A DNA stretch of 64,000 nucleotides from Nemertoderma westbladi (GCA_032718475.1 JAUCBJ010007854.1:1-64000); one strand, 5' to 3'; positions 9,596 through 21,470 are shown, counted from the stretch's first letter. Numbers and translations: made by a program. Notes: a model not told the origin generated them from the letters alone.

Positions 9596-10029
9596 AGTGG
9601 GGGTTGGGGGGTGCTTTTATGCCGAGTCAGCTCTCGGGGCAAATACCACACCCTGGTTTGCCATTCCACAGGGTGGGTGACGCAGTGGAGTCAGATATGG
9701 GGTCCATCACCCATATCTACTCGGACGCACATGACCCACCATTGGCTGTACAGCTCATCTGCTGGGTCATGCCCTGTACCCCTGCTGCCAGGTTCAGGTC
9801 GCAGTGAAGTGCACTCAGAGTGGACATGAGAACACTCTACTCCTGACCAGCCATTAGTAGATCACCATCTGCCTGGCCAGGCCATATACCCCTGCAGCCA
9901 AGTATATGGGTCCTTAATCCAGGACCAAGGGCGTCCTTATCCCAGAACGAAGGGGGTCCTAGTTACAGGACCAGATTTGCCCTAGTAAGAGGGTCTATGC
10001 AGCTACAGGTGGCACCTCCTTTATGCTGC
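9596..10029 (-). other. probable 5' untranslated region of the minus-strand LINE
   Basis: GC-richer sequence directly upstream of the LINE ORF, ending at the plus-strand LINE's target duplication. No ORF with recognisable content. Its role as 5' UTR/promoter is inferred from position only. Confidence 0.4.
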
Positions 10030-10109
10030 ATGGAGGTGGCTAAGAAGTTTCCTAAGGTGGTTCTGATTGTGTGCTACTCTCCAACTAGTGTTGCCCCTGT
10101 AGAGGAGGT

Positions 10110-11277
10110 TGTAAAAGCTTTTGCGGAATTGGCCGGTTATTTTCCCCGTAAAGAGCTCTGTGGTTGGTTTGACAGGCATAAAAGGCCGTATCCTTACTGT
10201 ACTGTTGTTTTAGTGGACATACAAAGCCATTTCTTCTGTATGTGTACTTTAGCGGACATAATTAGCAATTCTATGACGCAATGCGCTAGATCCTCTTGAA
10301 ACAGTGTAGTTACTATGACGACAGCTAACAGCTGAGCTGTACACGTGTAGCTTTTTCCTTGTTCTCTGGTGTTTCTTTGTTCGGTCAACCAATCAGAGCG
10401 ATTCTCCTGCTTTTTGTACAGAAACCTCCAGGAAATCGCGCAATGCATTATGGGTCAATGTTTACATTTTGTCCTGAGCCCAGAAGACTGGCTTTTGGAA
10501 TCTCTGTGTTTTCAGTCTTTAGCCCAACATTAGTAGGCTTAATTATAGAACGTATATCTGTTATCATATCAATTCATAACATAAATAACCATTCATACCT
10601 TAACATTTGTACTGCTATTTACTGTCGGTTATTCATTATATCTGTTGATGGAATATTATTATATCTGGAATACCGATAAATAATTACAAACCCTCAATCT
10701 TCTTGATATACTGAAGGTAAGAGAAACCGGTTACATATAACGATTGCGACTTACATTAAAGTGGTTTTGAAGTGAATCTAATGCTATTTCATAGGCACTA
10801 CATGTATTGGTTGTTGTTCTCTTTATATGTGACTAAAATTAGTGAAGGTTGGCAGATCGGTGTGCATCATTGTGCAGTATTGTGTATGATTGTGACTGAT
10901 AACAAAGCATCTCCTAAAGAATGCGCCATATATGTGAATCTATAGCCATCCCGTTGTGTCTAGTTTAAGTCATAAATCTGTTTACATATTTAGAGCGCCA
11001 CGTCCTAAAGGAACTGTTAATATTTCCCGAAAGTGAATAATATTTGTCAGAGATTATATATTACGATCAGTCGAATAATATAGTAGGCCTACACCGCAAT
11101 ACGGTTAGGCTTCCGAATCCAGTCTCCCGGGTATATCCAGCGGGTGAATGGTCGCGCATAGACTGGCTTCGGCTAATGTAGTGTATCAAATACTCGTCAT
11201 AGGCTAAAGAAGATTCATTATCTAGAAGACATCCCAATTTGGCAGGTTAAACTGCTAAAGGTCTAAAAGCGCGAACA
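10110..11277 (+). repeat. 5' LTR of BEL copy 1
   Basis: 1168 bp, TG...CA ends, directly repeated at 21471-22638. It supplies promoter and RNA-processing signals for the element; I could not place the transcription start. The first 20 bp and the 3' quarter resemble the copy 2 LTR, but the middle differs, so the two elements are sister families. Confidence 0.92.
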
Positions 11278-13355
11278 ATAACAGATATAGCTTCTGTATT
11301 GCGGTAGGCAATAAAGCTGAAGTACCGGCAACCGGTACCCAGTAGGCCTGACTACCTAACCACCCGGACCGGTACTTACAGCAGTACAGGTACAGCAGTA
11401 TTATTTCGATTGTGATATATTGTATATTGTAGGCTGTTAGGGGATTAGGGATTGATCACCCCTTATTCCTTTGTATGGTTTACTTATTTCTGTCAGTTTT
11501 ATTTATTTGTAGGCCAATATTGAGCAGAAGGCGTGTAAGCCTGCTCAGATTGTACAGATAATTTGTAGGCTGGACTGTTGTCTGACTGTTGTTAAGTCTG
11601 AAGGGACTGTAGTGATAATGAGTTGTCTATAAGCCAGTCCGAAATTTTTTCCAGTTCAGTGTTTGTGTTGTTAATCAATAATTTTAAGTCTGAATTGAAG
11701 CCCAGTAACGTCGTATCGTTGGCAAATAAAGTTGTCAAAAATTTGGATGCGTCCGGTATGTCGTTCACATATAAAAGAAACAGCAATGGTGAAAGGACTG
11801 AACCCTGGGGCGTTCCGCAGGTTACCGGAAGAGTGGGTGAGATTACGCCATTTAAGGATACTGATTGTGTACGGTCTGTTAGAAAACTCCTAAGTAAAGT
11901 CTGGGGGGTGCCTCGAATTCCGTAAGATTCTAATTTTTTAAATAAGGTAGAGTGGTTCAGCGTATCAAACACTTTTTTTAAATCTAGATAAATTGCGCAG
12001 ATAGATTCTTTTGAGTCAAGGTGAAATCTAATTTTTTCTGTAACCGTTAGAATAGCCGAAGCCGTAGAAATCCTCTTTCGAAAACCGAATTGTGATGCAG
12101 TCAAAATACAGAAACGATCTAAATAAGATTGAAGCTGTGAGTATATAACCTGTTCTAGAATTTTTGTAAAAACTGGCAATAATGATATTGGCCTATAGTT
12201 ATTAGAATCTAGTGGATCACCCCCCTTAAAACATGGGATTATTTTAGATTGTTTAAGAGAAACTGGATAATGACCTATTGTGATACATAGGTTAAATAAA
12301 TATGCTAGATGAGGTGCAATGTGTTCAGCAGCAATTTTTAATAATTTACTGGGAAAGTTGTCATTAGTAGCGCTGTTTTCATTTATTTGTAAAAGTAGGT
12401 AGTGAATTTCAGCTACAGAAGTTTCAATAAGAGTAAATGAATTCGAGTGTCGATGGTTAATGTGGCGGGTAGGGCATCGGTTAGATCGGGGTATTGTACT
12501 GGCAAGTTTTGGTCCAATAGTTGAAAAATGTTCGTTGAAAATAGATGCTATTTTATGGCGATCAGACGTTATTTTTGCCCCTACTTCTGTTCTGAAAGCA
12601 ATTTTGGTAGGGCTTAGGGATTTCTTATTTTTGTGTAATACAAGTATGTGTATGTGTATGTGTATTAAGTAACTTAGGTAAATTAGAATTATTTGTTTTA
12701 GTGTCCAAAAAGTAGCACTCCACTGAGAGCGTACAGCTTCTGTGTAGTGACTCCCCCCAGAAATAATAACATTTATTTCAAATATTGACAAAAACCCATT
12801 TTAACGGGTATATATATTATAAATCAACTCAAACGATTTATAAATAGTAGGCCTGCCATACAACAATTAGGTCTTAATATCAGTTGGACTACTGCTTAAA
12901 TAACGGTAATAAAGTAAGTTAAAGTAACGAAGTAACCCCTAAAATTCAGAAATTCAATTATTCCAAAATAATTGACATACCGGTATTTACCATAGGCTTA
13001 TTATATATTTATAAATTTAGGCTGAAATTATACCGGTATTCTGTAATTAATTCTAGTTCATAATTATACTTATATATACTATAAGTGTAAGCTGTATACC
13101 GGTATTCACGATAGGCCTATTATATATTTATATATATTTGTGCTGAAAATACATACCGGTATTCTGTGACAAACCTAGTCTGTAATAATACTTATATATA
13201 CTATAAGCATACCGGTATTCTAATATATTATATATATATCAAGTTACATTCAGTGACGATATCGGTAATTAATTACTAGGCTATCAGTTGATACTGAATT
13301 ACTAGATTTGCTTTAACTGTAACATAGCAGTAGGCATTCAACTGTACAAACAAAC
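11278..13355 (+). other. untranslated leader of BEL copy 1, with a LINE fragment inside
   Basis: 11278-11606 and 12661-13355 match the leader of copy 2 (44381-44730 and 45868-46576). Between them about 1.1 kb of leader has been replaced by a CR1-like fragment. No TGG-type primer-binding site is obvious after the LTR. The region before gag holds several TACCGGTAT motifs in AT-rich sequence. Confidence 0.7.
11607..12660 (-). mobile_element. CR1/Jockey-like LINE reverse transcriptase fragment
   Basis: The minus-strand open frame reads reverse transcriptase blocks NNYRPISLLPVFTKILEQ, ASQFGFRKRISTASAI, AIYLDLKKVFDTLNH (catalytic Asp kept), CGTPQGSVLSPLLFLLYVND and FANDTTLL. The last should be FADD, so one catalytic aspartate is changed to Asn. 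The fragment lacks endonuclease and the 3' end. It replaces about 1.1 kb of BEL leader, and no target duplication is visible. The family is distinct from the RTE-like LINEs in this window. The first 60 residues of the frame are leader sequence, not LINE. Confidence 0.75.
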
Positions 13356-14909
13356 ATGTCTGACAGCAAGCAAAACCTGTCAGACAGTCTCCTAGATACA
13401 ACCATCTGTGACCCAGATAGGAGTGTGGAACGTGTGAGACCGAAGTTCAACTCACCTCCTACTGTAAGAAAGATCATTCCCCCAGTAGTAATATCAGACC
13501 CTAGGCTGGTCCAACACCGTAGGTCTATCATAGGCACTCGAGCTCAGGTCAAGCGGGACCAAGAAGCAGCGGAACAGCAACAACCCGCGAGCCGAGAACT
13601 TATTTCTCAGCGGCCCGACAGCTCCAGTAGTGCGGATACTGTAGAGCTGACACCCAAGCACGGAGCAAAGATGACAGATGCGGTTTATTCGGATCCCCTT
13701 CTCATCCTTCCTGCAGCCGTACTCACTAGGTTATTGATTGCTGTGGAGGAACACCAGATCGATTGGGCGAGAAATAAGCGATCGACTAAGGATAGTTATG
13801 CGGGATACACAAGGGAAGAACTGAAGTCTATTGTTGAGTCGCAATGGAACTTCCCCGGACCCGGACTCCCATTTGACTTATCGGAAGCTGCCTGGGAAGA
13901 CATACACAGGATGGGAGTAACCAAGGAAACCATCGATCCAGCTGTGTGGAAGAGGTCCGCAGCCGGATACGTACAGGGATTCTTCAGCTCCATGGAGCGA
14001 TTAGAAGAACAATTGTTTAGACAACCACAAGGACCTCAAGAGCAGGGAGAGCTGCTTTATCAAGTTCGAGAAAGAATTCTAAGAATCAGACTAATCCTAT
14101 CGGCCTTTGAGGAGGCTTCGAAAAGAAAACAAGACACGTCGTTGCAAGTTGCCGTAAAGACTTGGTTACAGCGGGTGAGTCTCCAAGTTCAAAGAACTGC
14201 CCCATGGAAATCTCAGTTAGCTGAGCGCTCAACCCATGGAGAATCCACAGACGCTACATTTTCCCAAGTGGAAAGTGAAGCGACGGTAGAGAAACCGCAT
14301 AAGAGGGATGCTATTGACATCTATCTGTCGGACTATCAACGTTTTGTAGGAGATGAAGAGTTGAGGAGAAGGCTAGATGGACTTAGCCCTAACAGTGAAG
14401 GAGCCAAGTTTGTGTTGGACGCAATCGATGCGGATATGAGAGCTGCGAACCAAGCTAAATTTGATGAACGCCTCCGCATCACTAGAGTCCAAGAAGAACA
14501 AGTAAAGGAAAAACGTATAGAAGACAGAAAGATAGCAGCAGCGGCAGCAGCAGAGGCAGAAGCAGAAAGAAAAGCGGTAGAAGTGGATAGAAAAGCGGCA
14601 GAGGCAGCGGCAGAGGCAAAAGCGGCAGCGGCAGAGGCAAAAGCGGCAGCTGCAGCAGTAGAAGCGGAAAGAAAGGTGGCAGCGGCAGAGGCAAAAGCGG
14701 CAGCGGCGGAATCAGAAAGAAAAGCGGCAGAAGTCGAAAGAAAGCGAGCAGTGGCAGAAGCAGAACGAAGAGCATCTGAAGAGACCACCCAACTAGAGTT
14801 GGAAAATATTCAAGAGAATCAAGACTGCATAAATAAACAGTTAACAGCTAGTAATATGCAGATGATGAATCGATCTACTCCCAAAAGACAGGGATATACA
14901 TCATCTTAG
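13356..14909 (+). pseudogene. gag: BEL/Pao gag, N-terminal part (copy 1)
   Basis: 517 codons from the ATG at 13356, which begins MSDSKQNLSDSLLDTT and aligns with copy 2 at 46577. Residues about 100-260 form a segment missing from copy 2. Residues about 385-475 are a long Ala/Glu/Lys/Arg-rich stretch (repeats of the AEAERKAAE type) likely to form a coiled coil. The frame ends at a TAG where copy 2 has a GAG-type sense codon, and gag-like sequence continues to about 15120. There the text switches to mid-RT, showing that the rest of gag, the zinc knuckles and protease are deleted. Confidence 0.8.
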
Positions 14910-15141
14910 GAAGGCGATACCACCGATACTGAAGGTGGAGGAAATAGATCTCGTCTCAGCAGACGTAGAAGAATGTCCCACCGTCAGAAATTGCCTGATT
15001 TGCCCCCAGCTGTTAGAAGGCAACTAACTAACACAGGCTTAGGTAGTACAGAATCCACAGACCAAATAATTAAAATAGAAAGACTCCCTACTATAGTAGA
15101 TGAGCCTGAAATAATTAGGCTTTGACGGCTCCGCCCTCTAT

Positions 15142-16653
15142 ATGGGCCAATCCCTTAATTCCGAATTGTTACCCGGACCCAACTTACTCCAATCCTTGTT
15201 GGGAATACTCTTAAGATTAAGACAATATTCAATTGCTTTCGCCTCAGATATAGAAGGCATGTTCTTACAAGTCAAGGCGCTGGATAGGGATCGAGATAGC
15301 CTACGATTTCTGTGGTGGCCTGAAGGAGACCTCAACCAGAAACCGGTGGAGTACTGGATGACCATCCAGGCTTTTGGGATAATCTCAAGCCCTTCAAACG
15401 CCTGTTCAGTGGTGCGCACCACTGCGGATGACAACCGAGAAGCCTTCTCCAAAGAGGTGATTGACAACATCAAATGGGATATATACATGGACGACAATCT
15501 AAAGTCCCTTCCATCAGTCGAAGAAGCCATTGATGTCGCTAAAGGAATGGTAGAGTGCTTAAAAAGAGGTGGATTTCGATTAACTAAATTCACCAGCAAC
15601 TCCCGTGAGTTTCTGGAGTCGATCCCGGTAGAAGATCGAGGAGCGAAAGACCTAGATCTAATCAAAGATGATCTTCCAGAAACCAAGACACTTGGTTTGA
15701 AATGGGACACAGAGAGAGATATCCTGTTTTTCCAGCTAAAACAGCGAGATAATCCAGTTCGGACTAAACGGATTTGTTTAAGTATCCTGAGCACTTATTT
15801 CGATCCTTTGGGATTTATTAGCCCAGTTATATTGATTGCTCGGAGTTTAGTACAACAAATGTGGCTTGAAAACCACTCATGGGACGATCCACTTAAGGGA
15901 GAATTATTAAAGAAGTGGATGAAATGGGAAGATTCTCTACCAGCCATCGAGAACTTTATAATTTCCCGTTCATACTTTGGTCATGTTCTCCCTACGTATT
16001 CCTACCAACTCCATGTGTTTGGAGACGTCAGCGATATGGGAATAGGTATAGTAGCCTACCTAAGAGTAGAAACTCCGGATGGAATCAAAGTCGCCTTGGT
16101 TACCTCTAAGGCATTGATAAACAACAAGTTGAAAGTTCCTCGAGCGGAGTTAAAAGCGGCTCTATACGCTACAGCCATCGGCCGGAATGTAACAGAACAG
16201 ATCGACTATCCACTGGAGAAAACTGTCTATTGGACCGATGCTTTACTCGTGTTGGAGTATATAACCAATGAAGTCTGTCAGTTCAGCGTCTTCGTTACCA
16301 AAAGAGTAGCCATTATATTTAGTCGCACGACGATGGATCAATGGAGACCTTGCCCCGGAATGATTAATCCAGCAGACATCGCCTCCAGGGGAGCAACTCC
16401 ACAAGAACTGGTAGATACTCCAGACTGGTTGGGTGGACCCGACTTCCTCTACAAAGAAGAAGAAGAATGGCCTCCTCATCTTACTACAGCAGAGATTAGA
16501 CAGGCCAAGGGAGCGGAGAAAGTCAAACCTAAAACTCGGGCGAGTAAATCGAAGTTATTTAAACCTATGGTAGATCTGTCTGTACTACATACTGTACTAC
16601 TTCCGGAGACGACGCTTTGGATCAGTAACCCACAGCCACAAATAAGTCTGTAG
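15142..16653 (+). pseudogene. pol: BEL/Pao reverse transcriptase and RNase H (copy 1)
   Basis: 503 codons. It starts inside RT with FASDIEGMFLQV (catalytic Asp), then AFGIISSPSNACSV and the catalytic box WDIYMDDNL. RNase H follows with HVFGDVSDMGIG, PRAELKAALYA and VYWTDALLVLEYI, where the acidic residues D, E and D are present. The integrase zinc domain begins after INPADIASRG. RT N-terminal fingers are missing because of the deletion near 15122, and the apparent start codon is not real. A frameshift at about 16650 separates it from integrase. RT/RNase H copies element RNA into DNA. Confidence 0.85.
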
Positions 16654-18377
16654 TGGAAATCCGTGAGAAGGATTGGAAATCTGGAATACCAGACGTCTCG
16701 CAAGGACTCTCACTTCTCCTGCAGAGAGCGATACATCACTACAGTTCCTGGAATCGGCTCTGTAAGGCCGTCACATATTTAAAACGATGTTTTCATCATC
16801 ACTACTCCGGGACGAAGACCAATAGTGATACCGCTCCACTAACATCGGTGCAGGTCCATGTTGTTAAAGATCTTCCCAAATATAAGATATCCGACAGGTT
16901 TCTGAAGGAGAAGATCAGTTATCAGGAGCATGAAGAAACCAACAAACAGATGCTGAGACTCCTGCAATGCTATGAGGATTCCGATAAGTATTTCCTGTTG
17001 TTGAGAAATCCACAGATGCGCTTAAGGGATCGTTTCTCTAGCGCAATGATAGATGGGTTGATACGTGTTGGAGGAAGATTAACGAATGCTCCATTATCCT
17101 TTGACACTAAGTTTCCCATACTCATTAGAAATCTTGAGATACAAGTCAAGATGATTGTAGATGTTCACAGCAAACTTTATCATGCTGGTAGAGAACGAGT
17201 TCTTAGCGAAATTCGAACTCGCTATTATTTTTATAAACCCCGTAGAGCTCTGAACCAAGTTCTTAGGAACTGTATACCCTGTAGGAAAGCATTCAGTAGG
17301 CCTTTAACACAGCGAGAGGCAGAATTACCTAGGGAACGAGTAAGCTTCTATGAACCACCCTTTACTAATACCGGTGTAGATTTATTTGGCCCTATTGAAG
17401 TATATCGTGCTAGGACTATAGTCAAGAGATGGTGTGTCATCTTTGTTTGTATGACTTGTAGAGCTATCCATCTCGATATGGTGAACGATTTGTCTACCAA
17501 CAGCTTCCTATTGAGCTTACGACGACAGGTCGCTCGCTTTGGCACTAGTAACACGATGAGATCTGATAAGGGAACAAACTTCATTGGTGCCAACAATGAA
17601 ATCAAAGCTTACGTCAAAGATTGGAACCAAAGACAGGTGGACGATCAGCTAAGGGTAACAGCGTCTAGCTGGACCTTCAACGCCGCCGACGCCCCTTGGT
17701 GGGGAGGAAGTTGGGAGAGATTAATCAGAAGTGTGAAGACCGCATTTCACTTTATAGTGCCGTGCCGCGCGTATCTCACCGACGAACTTTTGCGGACGTT
17801 AATGGAGGAAATCGCCACCTATCTCAACGAGAGACCGCTTATGCCAGTCTCATCGAGTCCCGATTCCCTGGAAGCGCTAACACCCGCGCACTTCCTACTG
17901 AAGAAACCTGTAGCCATGCTCCCACAATCGGAAATCACAGACGGAGACGAATACTGCCGGCAAACTTGGCAACTCATGCAGTTGTTATCCCGTCGTTTCG
18001 CTGACCATTTCGAAAAACACTATCTGCCCACGCTACAACTTCGAACGAAGTGGTTTGCGCAGCAAGAAAACGTCAGCGCTGGAGACATGGTCCTTATTGT
18101 GGATTCAGATCTTCCACGTAAGCGGTGGCAAACAGGTCGTATCATCGAGACTCACATCTCGGATGACGGTTTGGTGCGATCGGTAGAACTCGTCGTCATG
18201 CGACGTAACTTCAAGAAACCGGGAATTGTCTTCGAGACACAGCAGCTCAATCGCCCAGTTGGTCGTTTATATTTACTGGAAAGAGACAGAGAACTCTCCG
18301 GAAACTATGGAAGACAAGATACTCTTCCCACGACCACCTCCCTAATCCAACAAACATCTAGGGACTCCCCAGCTTAG
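16653..18377 (+). pseudogene. pol: BEL/Pao integrase (copy 1)
   Basis: 574 codons. The H2C2 finger region (HSKLYHAGRERV...CIPCRKAF) stands near residue 170-215. The catalytic core follows with NTGVDLFGPIEV (D), RSDKGTNFIGA (D) and WWGGSWERLIRSVK (E). The C-terminus holds a BEL-typical domain, GDMVLIVDSDLPRKRWQTGR to ELVVMRRN, and ends RDSPA. All three catalytic acids are present. It overlaps the preceding frame at 16653, so a small frameshift splits one original polyprotein. Confidence 0.85.
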
Positions 18378-18926
18378 TAGCGTATGGAGTGGGTGTGTGA
18401 CCATATTATTTTATATTCTTATCATTTTATATTTATGTATGTATTATTATGTAATTTTATTATAATCGTTTTCTTTAATTTTATTTAGTAGAATGTTATT
18501 TTAGCGATTATTTAGTAGATTAGTGCAATATATATTCGCGTTTATTACTTAATTACTTATATATTATATATTTAGTGCGACGGCGAGAAATAATTCTTTT
18601 TCTCCTCCCTTACTGTCCGTATTACATTACAAATACGTAATTACAGTAAGATGAAATGTCCGTACTTATCAAAGTACAATAAAGCTCCTACTATATTCAA
18701 GTATTATTGGTAAGTAGAGTATTAGGAATGCAAAATTCAGATCCTCGTGTCTCGGCTAAACCAAGCTCTGGGTAGACCTTGGAAACGACTTGCCTCTTCT
18801 CACTGACATTGCTTCGTGCGATATTGCTCTCATACCGTATATTAAATAATACATATAGTAGCGTGATGTCCCTTTAACAGTAGCGTATAACGCAAAATAA
18901 ATCTGTTAAACCCTTTGACCATCTAC

Positions 18927-19025
18927 AATTCTAGTCGATTAAGATATCGCGGCACCCACCGATATACTTGAAAGACAAAATTCTAGAATCAGTGGTTAAC
19001 GTCCCCAGACAAGTTCTGGAATAAA
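18927..19025 (+). other. structured repeat a (BEL copy 1)
   Basis: Nested inverted segments: ATTCTAG/CTAGAAT outside, GTC/GAC and TTAAG/CTTGA in the middle, ATATCG/CGATAT around a 10-nt loop. A separate hairpin CCAGA-caagt-TCTGG follows. The arrangement recurs at 19089, 51291 and 51453 with the loops varied. Confidence 0.6.
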
Positions 19026-19088
19026 CTGGTGCCCATCCTAAATATTAATTATTAATATTTACAAATTCTGTCAAATTTTAGATCCTTT

Positions 19089-19190
19089 AAAATTCTAGTC
19101 TATTAAGATATCGTAGCACTTACCGATATTCTTAAAAAGACCAATTTCCTAGAATCAAGGATCCTAGTCCCCAGACATGTTCTGGAATAA
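19089..19190 (+). other. structured repeat b (BEL copy 1)
   Basis: Second, diverged copy of repeat a. ATTCTAG/CTAGAAT, GTC/GAC, TTAAG/CTTAA and ATATCG/CGATAT are kept around a different loop. The last hairpin is CCAGA-catgt-TCTGG. Confidence 0.6.
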
Positions 19191-20007
19191 AATTGTGTTT
19201 ATTTAATATTAAATAATAAAATTTATGGGAATAAATTTAAATTCATCTTTTAATGAATTTGATAAATTGTCATTTTTATACAATTTATAACATTCCCAAA
19301 ATTCCATAAATTAATAGATCATGGGAGTGGAGATTCACTCTATTAAGTGTATTAGTGTGCGAGAATCTCCAATATATAGTCAATAGCCGATAAAATTCAT
19401 AAAATCATGTATAGAGAGGATATTGACCATTAAAGAATTACTATTAAATAGCATCCCAGATCTGTATGCATGAGAATTACCCTAATTCTACCGCTAGCTT
19501 TCCATAATGTCACCATGGCAACAACCACACTAGAATTAGAAGTGAGTAAAAAGAACAATAAAGCTTGTCCATTGAATAGCATAAGGAATAAATAGCATAC
19601 TGCTAGTATCCCAGGATACCCAATAATAACGTGGCATTCTGGAAGGCACTGACTAACGGACAAATGGCCCGAATGTGTGCGATTTGTGACAGTTGTGTGG
19701 AGTTTGTGTGTTTGTAGGTGAATATTACTACTAAAGTGTGTTTACAGTAGCGAGTCGCAATTGTGAAAGTAGCCCTAACTCTCCAGTAAGAACCTGAAGT
19801 AAATCTAAGCCTTTGGGACGGACGGTGGAGTGACTCGCGCTGGTTGTTGTGGTCGTTGTGCAGCTACGACGTTGGCGATAGGCACATCGGCGAAAGTACA
19901 CCAGCGCTGAGGATTTTGCGCTGTCCGGGGGCCGAGAGGGGTAGGCAGCGACGACAGCTAGCCTAAATATAAACTCATTATAATATTGATAAACTCATAT
20001 AGCAGAT

Positions 20008-20454
20008 ATGACTGAGTTGATAGAAGATGATCTTGGTATCAGGGAGCGATATATTCTACCTTTACGAGCGTTTGTTGATGGCTTGATACGCGGCTACGCT
20101 GGTCCAACTACTCCGGAGGACGATGGTCGTTATATCGAACCGCCGATGTCCCAGGAGCAACTTACGCGTGAATTGGACTATCGAAAATTCACTGCTCGCT
20201 ATACGCATTGTAATGGTACATATATGGACTTCTTAACTACTGGCCATCCTATCGATTTACACGATACGGACGATATCGACACCGAAAGGGAAATGGTCCT
20301 ATTTAAATATCATACCCAGCGGAGTCGGAACGATAAATTGAGAATCGAATGCGAAAATTCTATTCGAAATCGACTCGAAAGAGAAGACGTTAAAGAACCG
20401 GATAAACGCGGTAACTCCAACGTATATTTGGAATTCTTGAGAGAAACATTGTAA
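20008..20454 (+). CDS. unidentified 3' ORF C (BEL copy 1)
   Basis: 148 codons from the ATG at 20008, placed between pol and the 3' LTR where retroviruses and some retroelements carry env or accessory genes. It begins MTELIEDDLGIRERY and is charged and hydrophilic, with no signal peptide or membrane span, so an envelope protein is not suggested. The first 125 residues are well conserved with 52369-52767 of copy 2, including RYIEPPMSQEQL and LDYRKFTARYT. The C-termini then differ, so one copy is frameshifted or rearranged. Function unknown. Confidence 0.65.
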   Translation: MTELIEDDLGIRERYILPLRAFVDGLIRGYAGPTTPEDDGRYIEPPMSQEQLTRELDYRKFTARYTHCNGTYMDFLTTGHPIDLHDTDDIDTEREMVLFKYHTQRSRNDKLRIECENSIRNRLEREDVKEPDKRGNSNVYLEFLRETL

Positions 20455-21392
20455 AACCGAATAAATATCACAGTTTAGTTATATCATATACAATATCATA
20501 GTTTCCCCTACAAGACGTGCGTCTTTGGTATTATTGCAATGAATGCCCAAGACCCAACCAACAAACGGAAAGACATAAACATCCGTAGAGACGTTGCTTT
20601 AAACACGGTTTTACTCGCTATATTTACGGGAGTTTCGAGCGAAACTTGTTTGATGTATCACCTACGCTCGCTCGATTCAAACAATCCTTAAATAAACCTA
20701 TGATCAGAGTTCCGGAATACTCGGTCAGACCTCCTCATTCCCTAGTTAGACCTCAGACTCTTGATCCTAATAGTATCACGGATCCTCCTGAACTGTCCTC
20801 ACTGTTCAAAGATCTAGTGTTACCCGAACAGTTAGTCGGTGTCACTCCGGTTGTGGGCTCCCTAAATATTCGCCCGTCTTACCTAGTCGGATTGGGACGC
20901 GGACATCTAATATCGTCACTCAACCGTATCATCGTCCCTGTTTAACCCGATACAACCTGTCACCGAGGCGGAGGAGAGAGTTGTACGAAATGCGTTGGAC
21001 ACTATTCTTCAAAAGAGCGGAAAATGAACCTACAATTGTTTATAGAGACGTAAATTGCAGCAGCAAGTCCAAGCGGTAAACGAATTAACTTTATCTCAGT
21101 TTCGATCAGGAAATTCAGAATCTCTAAGAAAATATCGAACTTGGACGACCCTATTCTCTGCAAGAGTTTTGGACGAACGCATCCAACGATAAGCGGAGGA
21201 AAATCAGCTCGAGGAGAAGCATATCGAAATAGACGAGACATCGACCGTAACCCTAAACCTTCAGATGAAATTGTATTGCACCCTTTACCCAAGGGTTATA
21301 GCCCTCCTAGTAAAGTGGCTCGCCCCAAAGAGAAAAGGACTCTTGCTAGCCTCAAAAAACTGCGTAAACGCCGTCCGCGCAAGAAAAACTAA
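20455..21392 (+). pseudogene. unidentified 3' ORF D, broken (BEL copy 1)
   Basis: Open pieces at 20646-20945 (proline-rich, 99 codons) and 21141-21392 (83 codons). The last matches the end of the copy 2 protein at 53103-53819: both finish with SPPSKVARPKEKRT or a close variant and then a strongly basic tail (KKLRKRRPRKKN). The middle of this copy is not alignable by eye to copy 2, and the Cys-rich piece of copy 2 is not seen. The basic tail could bind nucleic acid or act as a nuclear signal; this is inference. Confidence 0.5.
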
Positions 21393-21463
21393 CTGTTTAG
21401 AGTATTTTTACATTTTAGAAACTGTGATTTTTTATATTTTATAGACTAAAATCCCATTTTCTG

Positions 21464-21470
21464 GGAGCGG
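21464..21470 (+). promoter_or_regulatory. polypurine tract, BEL copy 1
   Basis: GGGAGCGG-type purine-rich run touching the 3' LTR; the same TTTTCTGGGAGCGG precedes the 3' LTR of copy 2. It would prime plus-strand DNA synthesis. Confidence 0.55.

Larger units (their letters stand above)
7701..10029 (-). mobile_element. RTE-like non-LTR retrotransposon, 5' part, broken at its 3' side
   Basis: Minus-strand LINE whose coding remains give an apurinic-type endonuclease followed by the start of reverse transcriptase. Homology with the plus-strand copy stops at KLVPVPKKGN (7701), so everything from the palm onward is missing. Loss of the 3' part is unusual for a LINE insertion and points to later deletion or rearrangement. 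It retains a region upstream of the first ATG, which the plus-strand copy lacks. Confidence 0.75.
18378..20007 (+). other. non-coding stretch between pol and 3' ORFs, BEL copy 1
   Basis: 1.6 kb without a credible gene, yet clearly conserved with 50747-52368 of copy 2. It contains two related hairpin-forming repeats (18927-19025 and 19089-19190), annotated separately. Such a position could hold an RNA export or splicing signal; this is inference. Confidence 0.65.

Noticed and set aside
14336-14788. Minus-strand Ala/Ser-rich and Leu/Pro-rich ORFs
   Set aside because: Antisense shadows of the gag coiled-coil repeats in BEL copy 1.
20008-20454. Retroviral-type envelope gene
   Set aside because: No signal peptide, furin-type site or transmembrane segment in ORF C or D.
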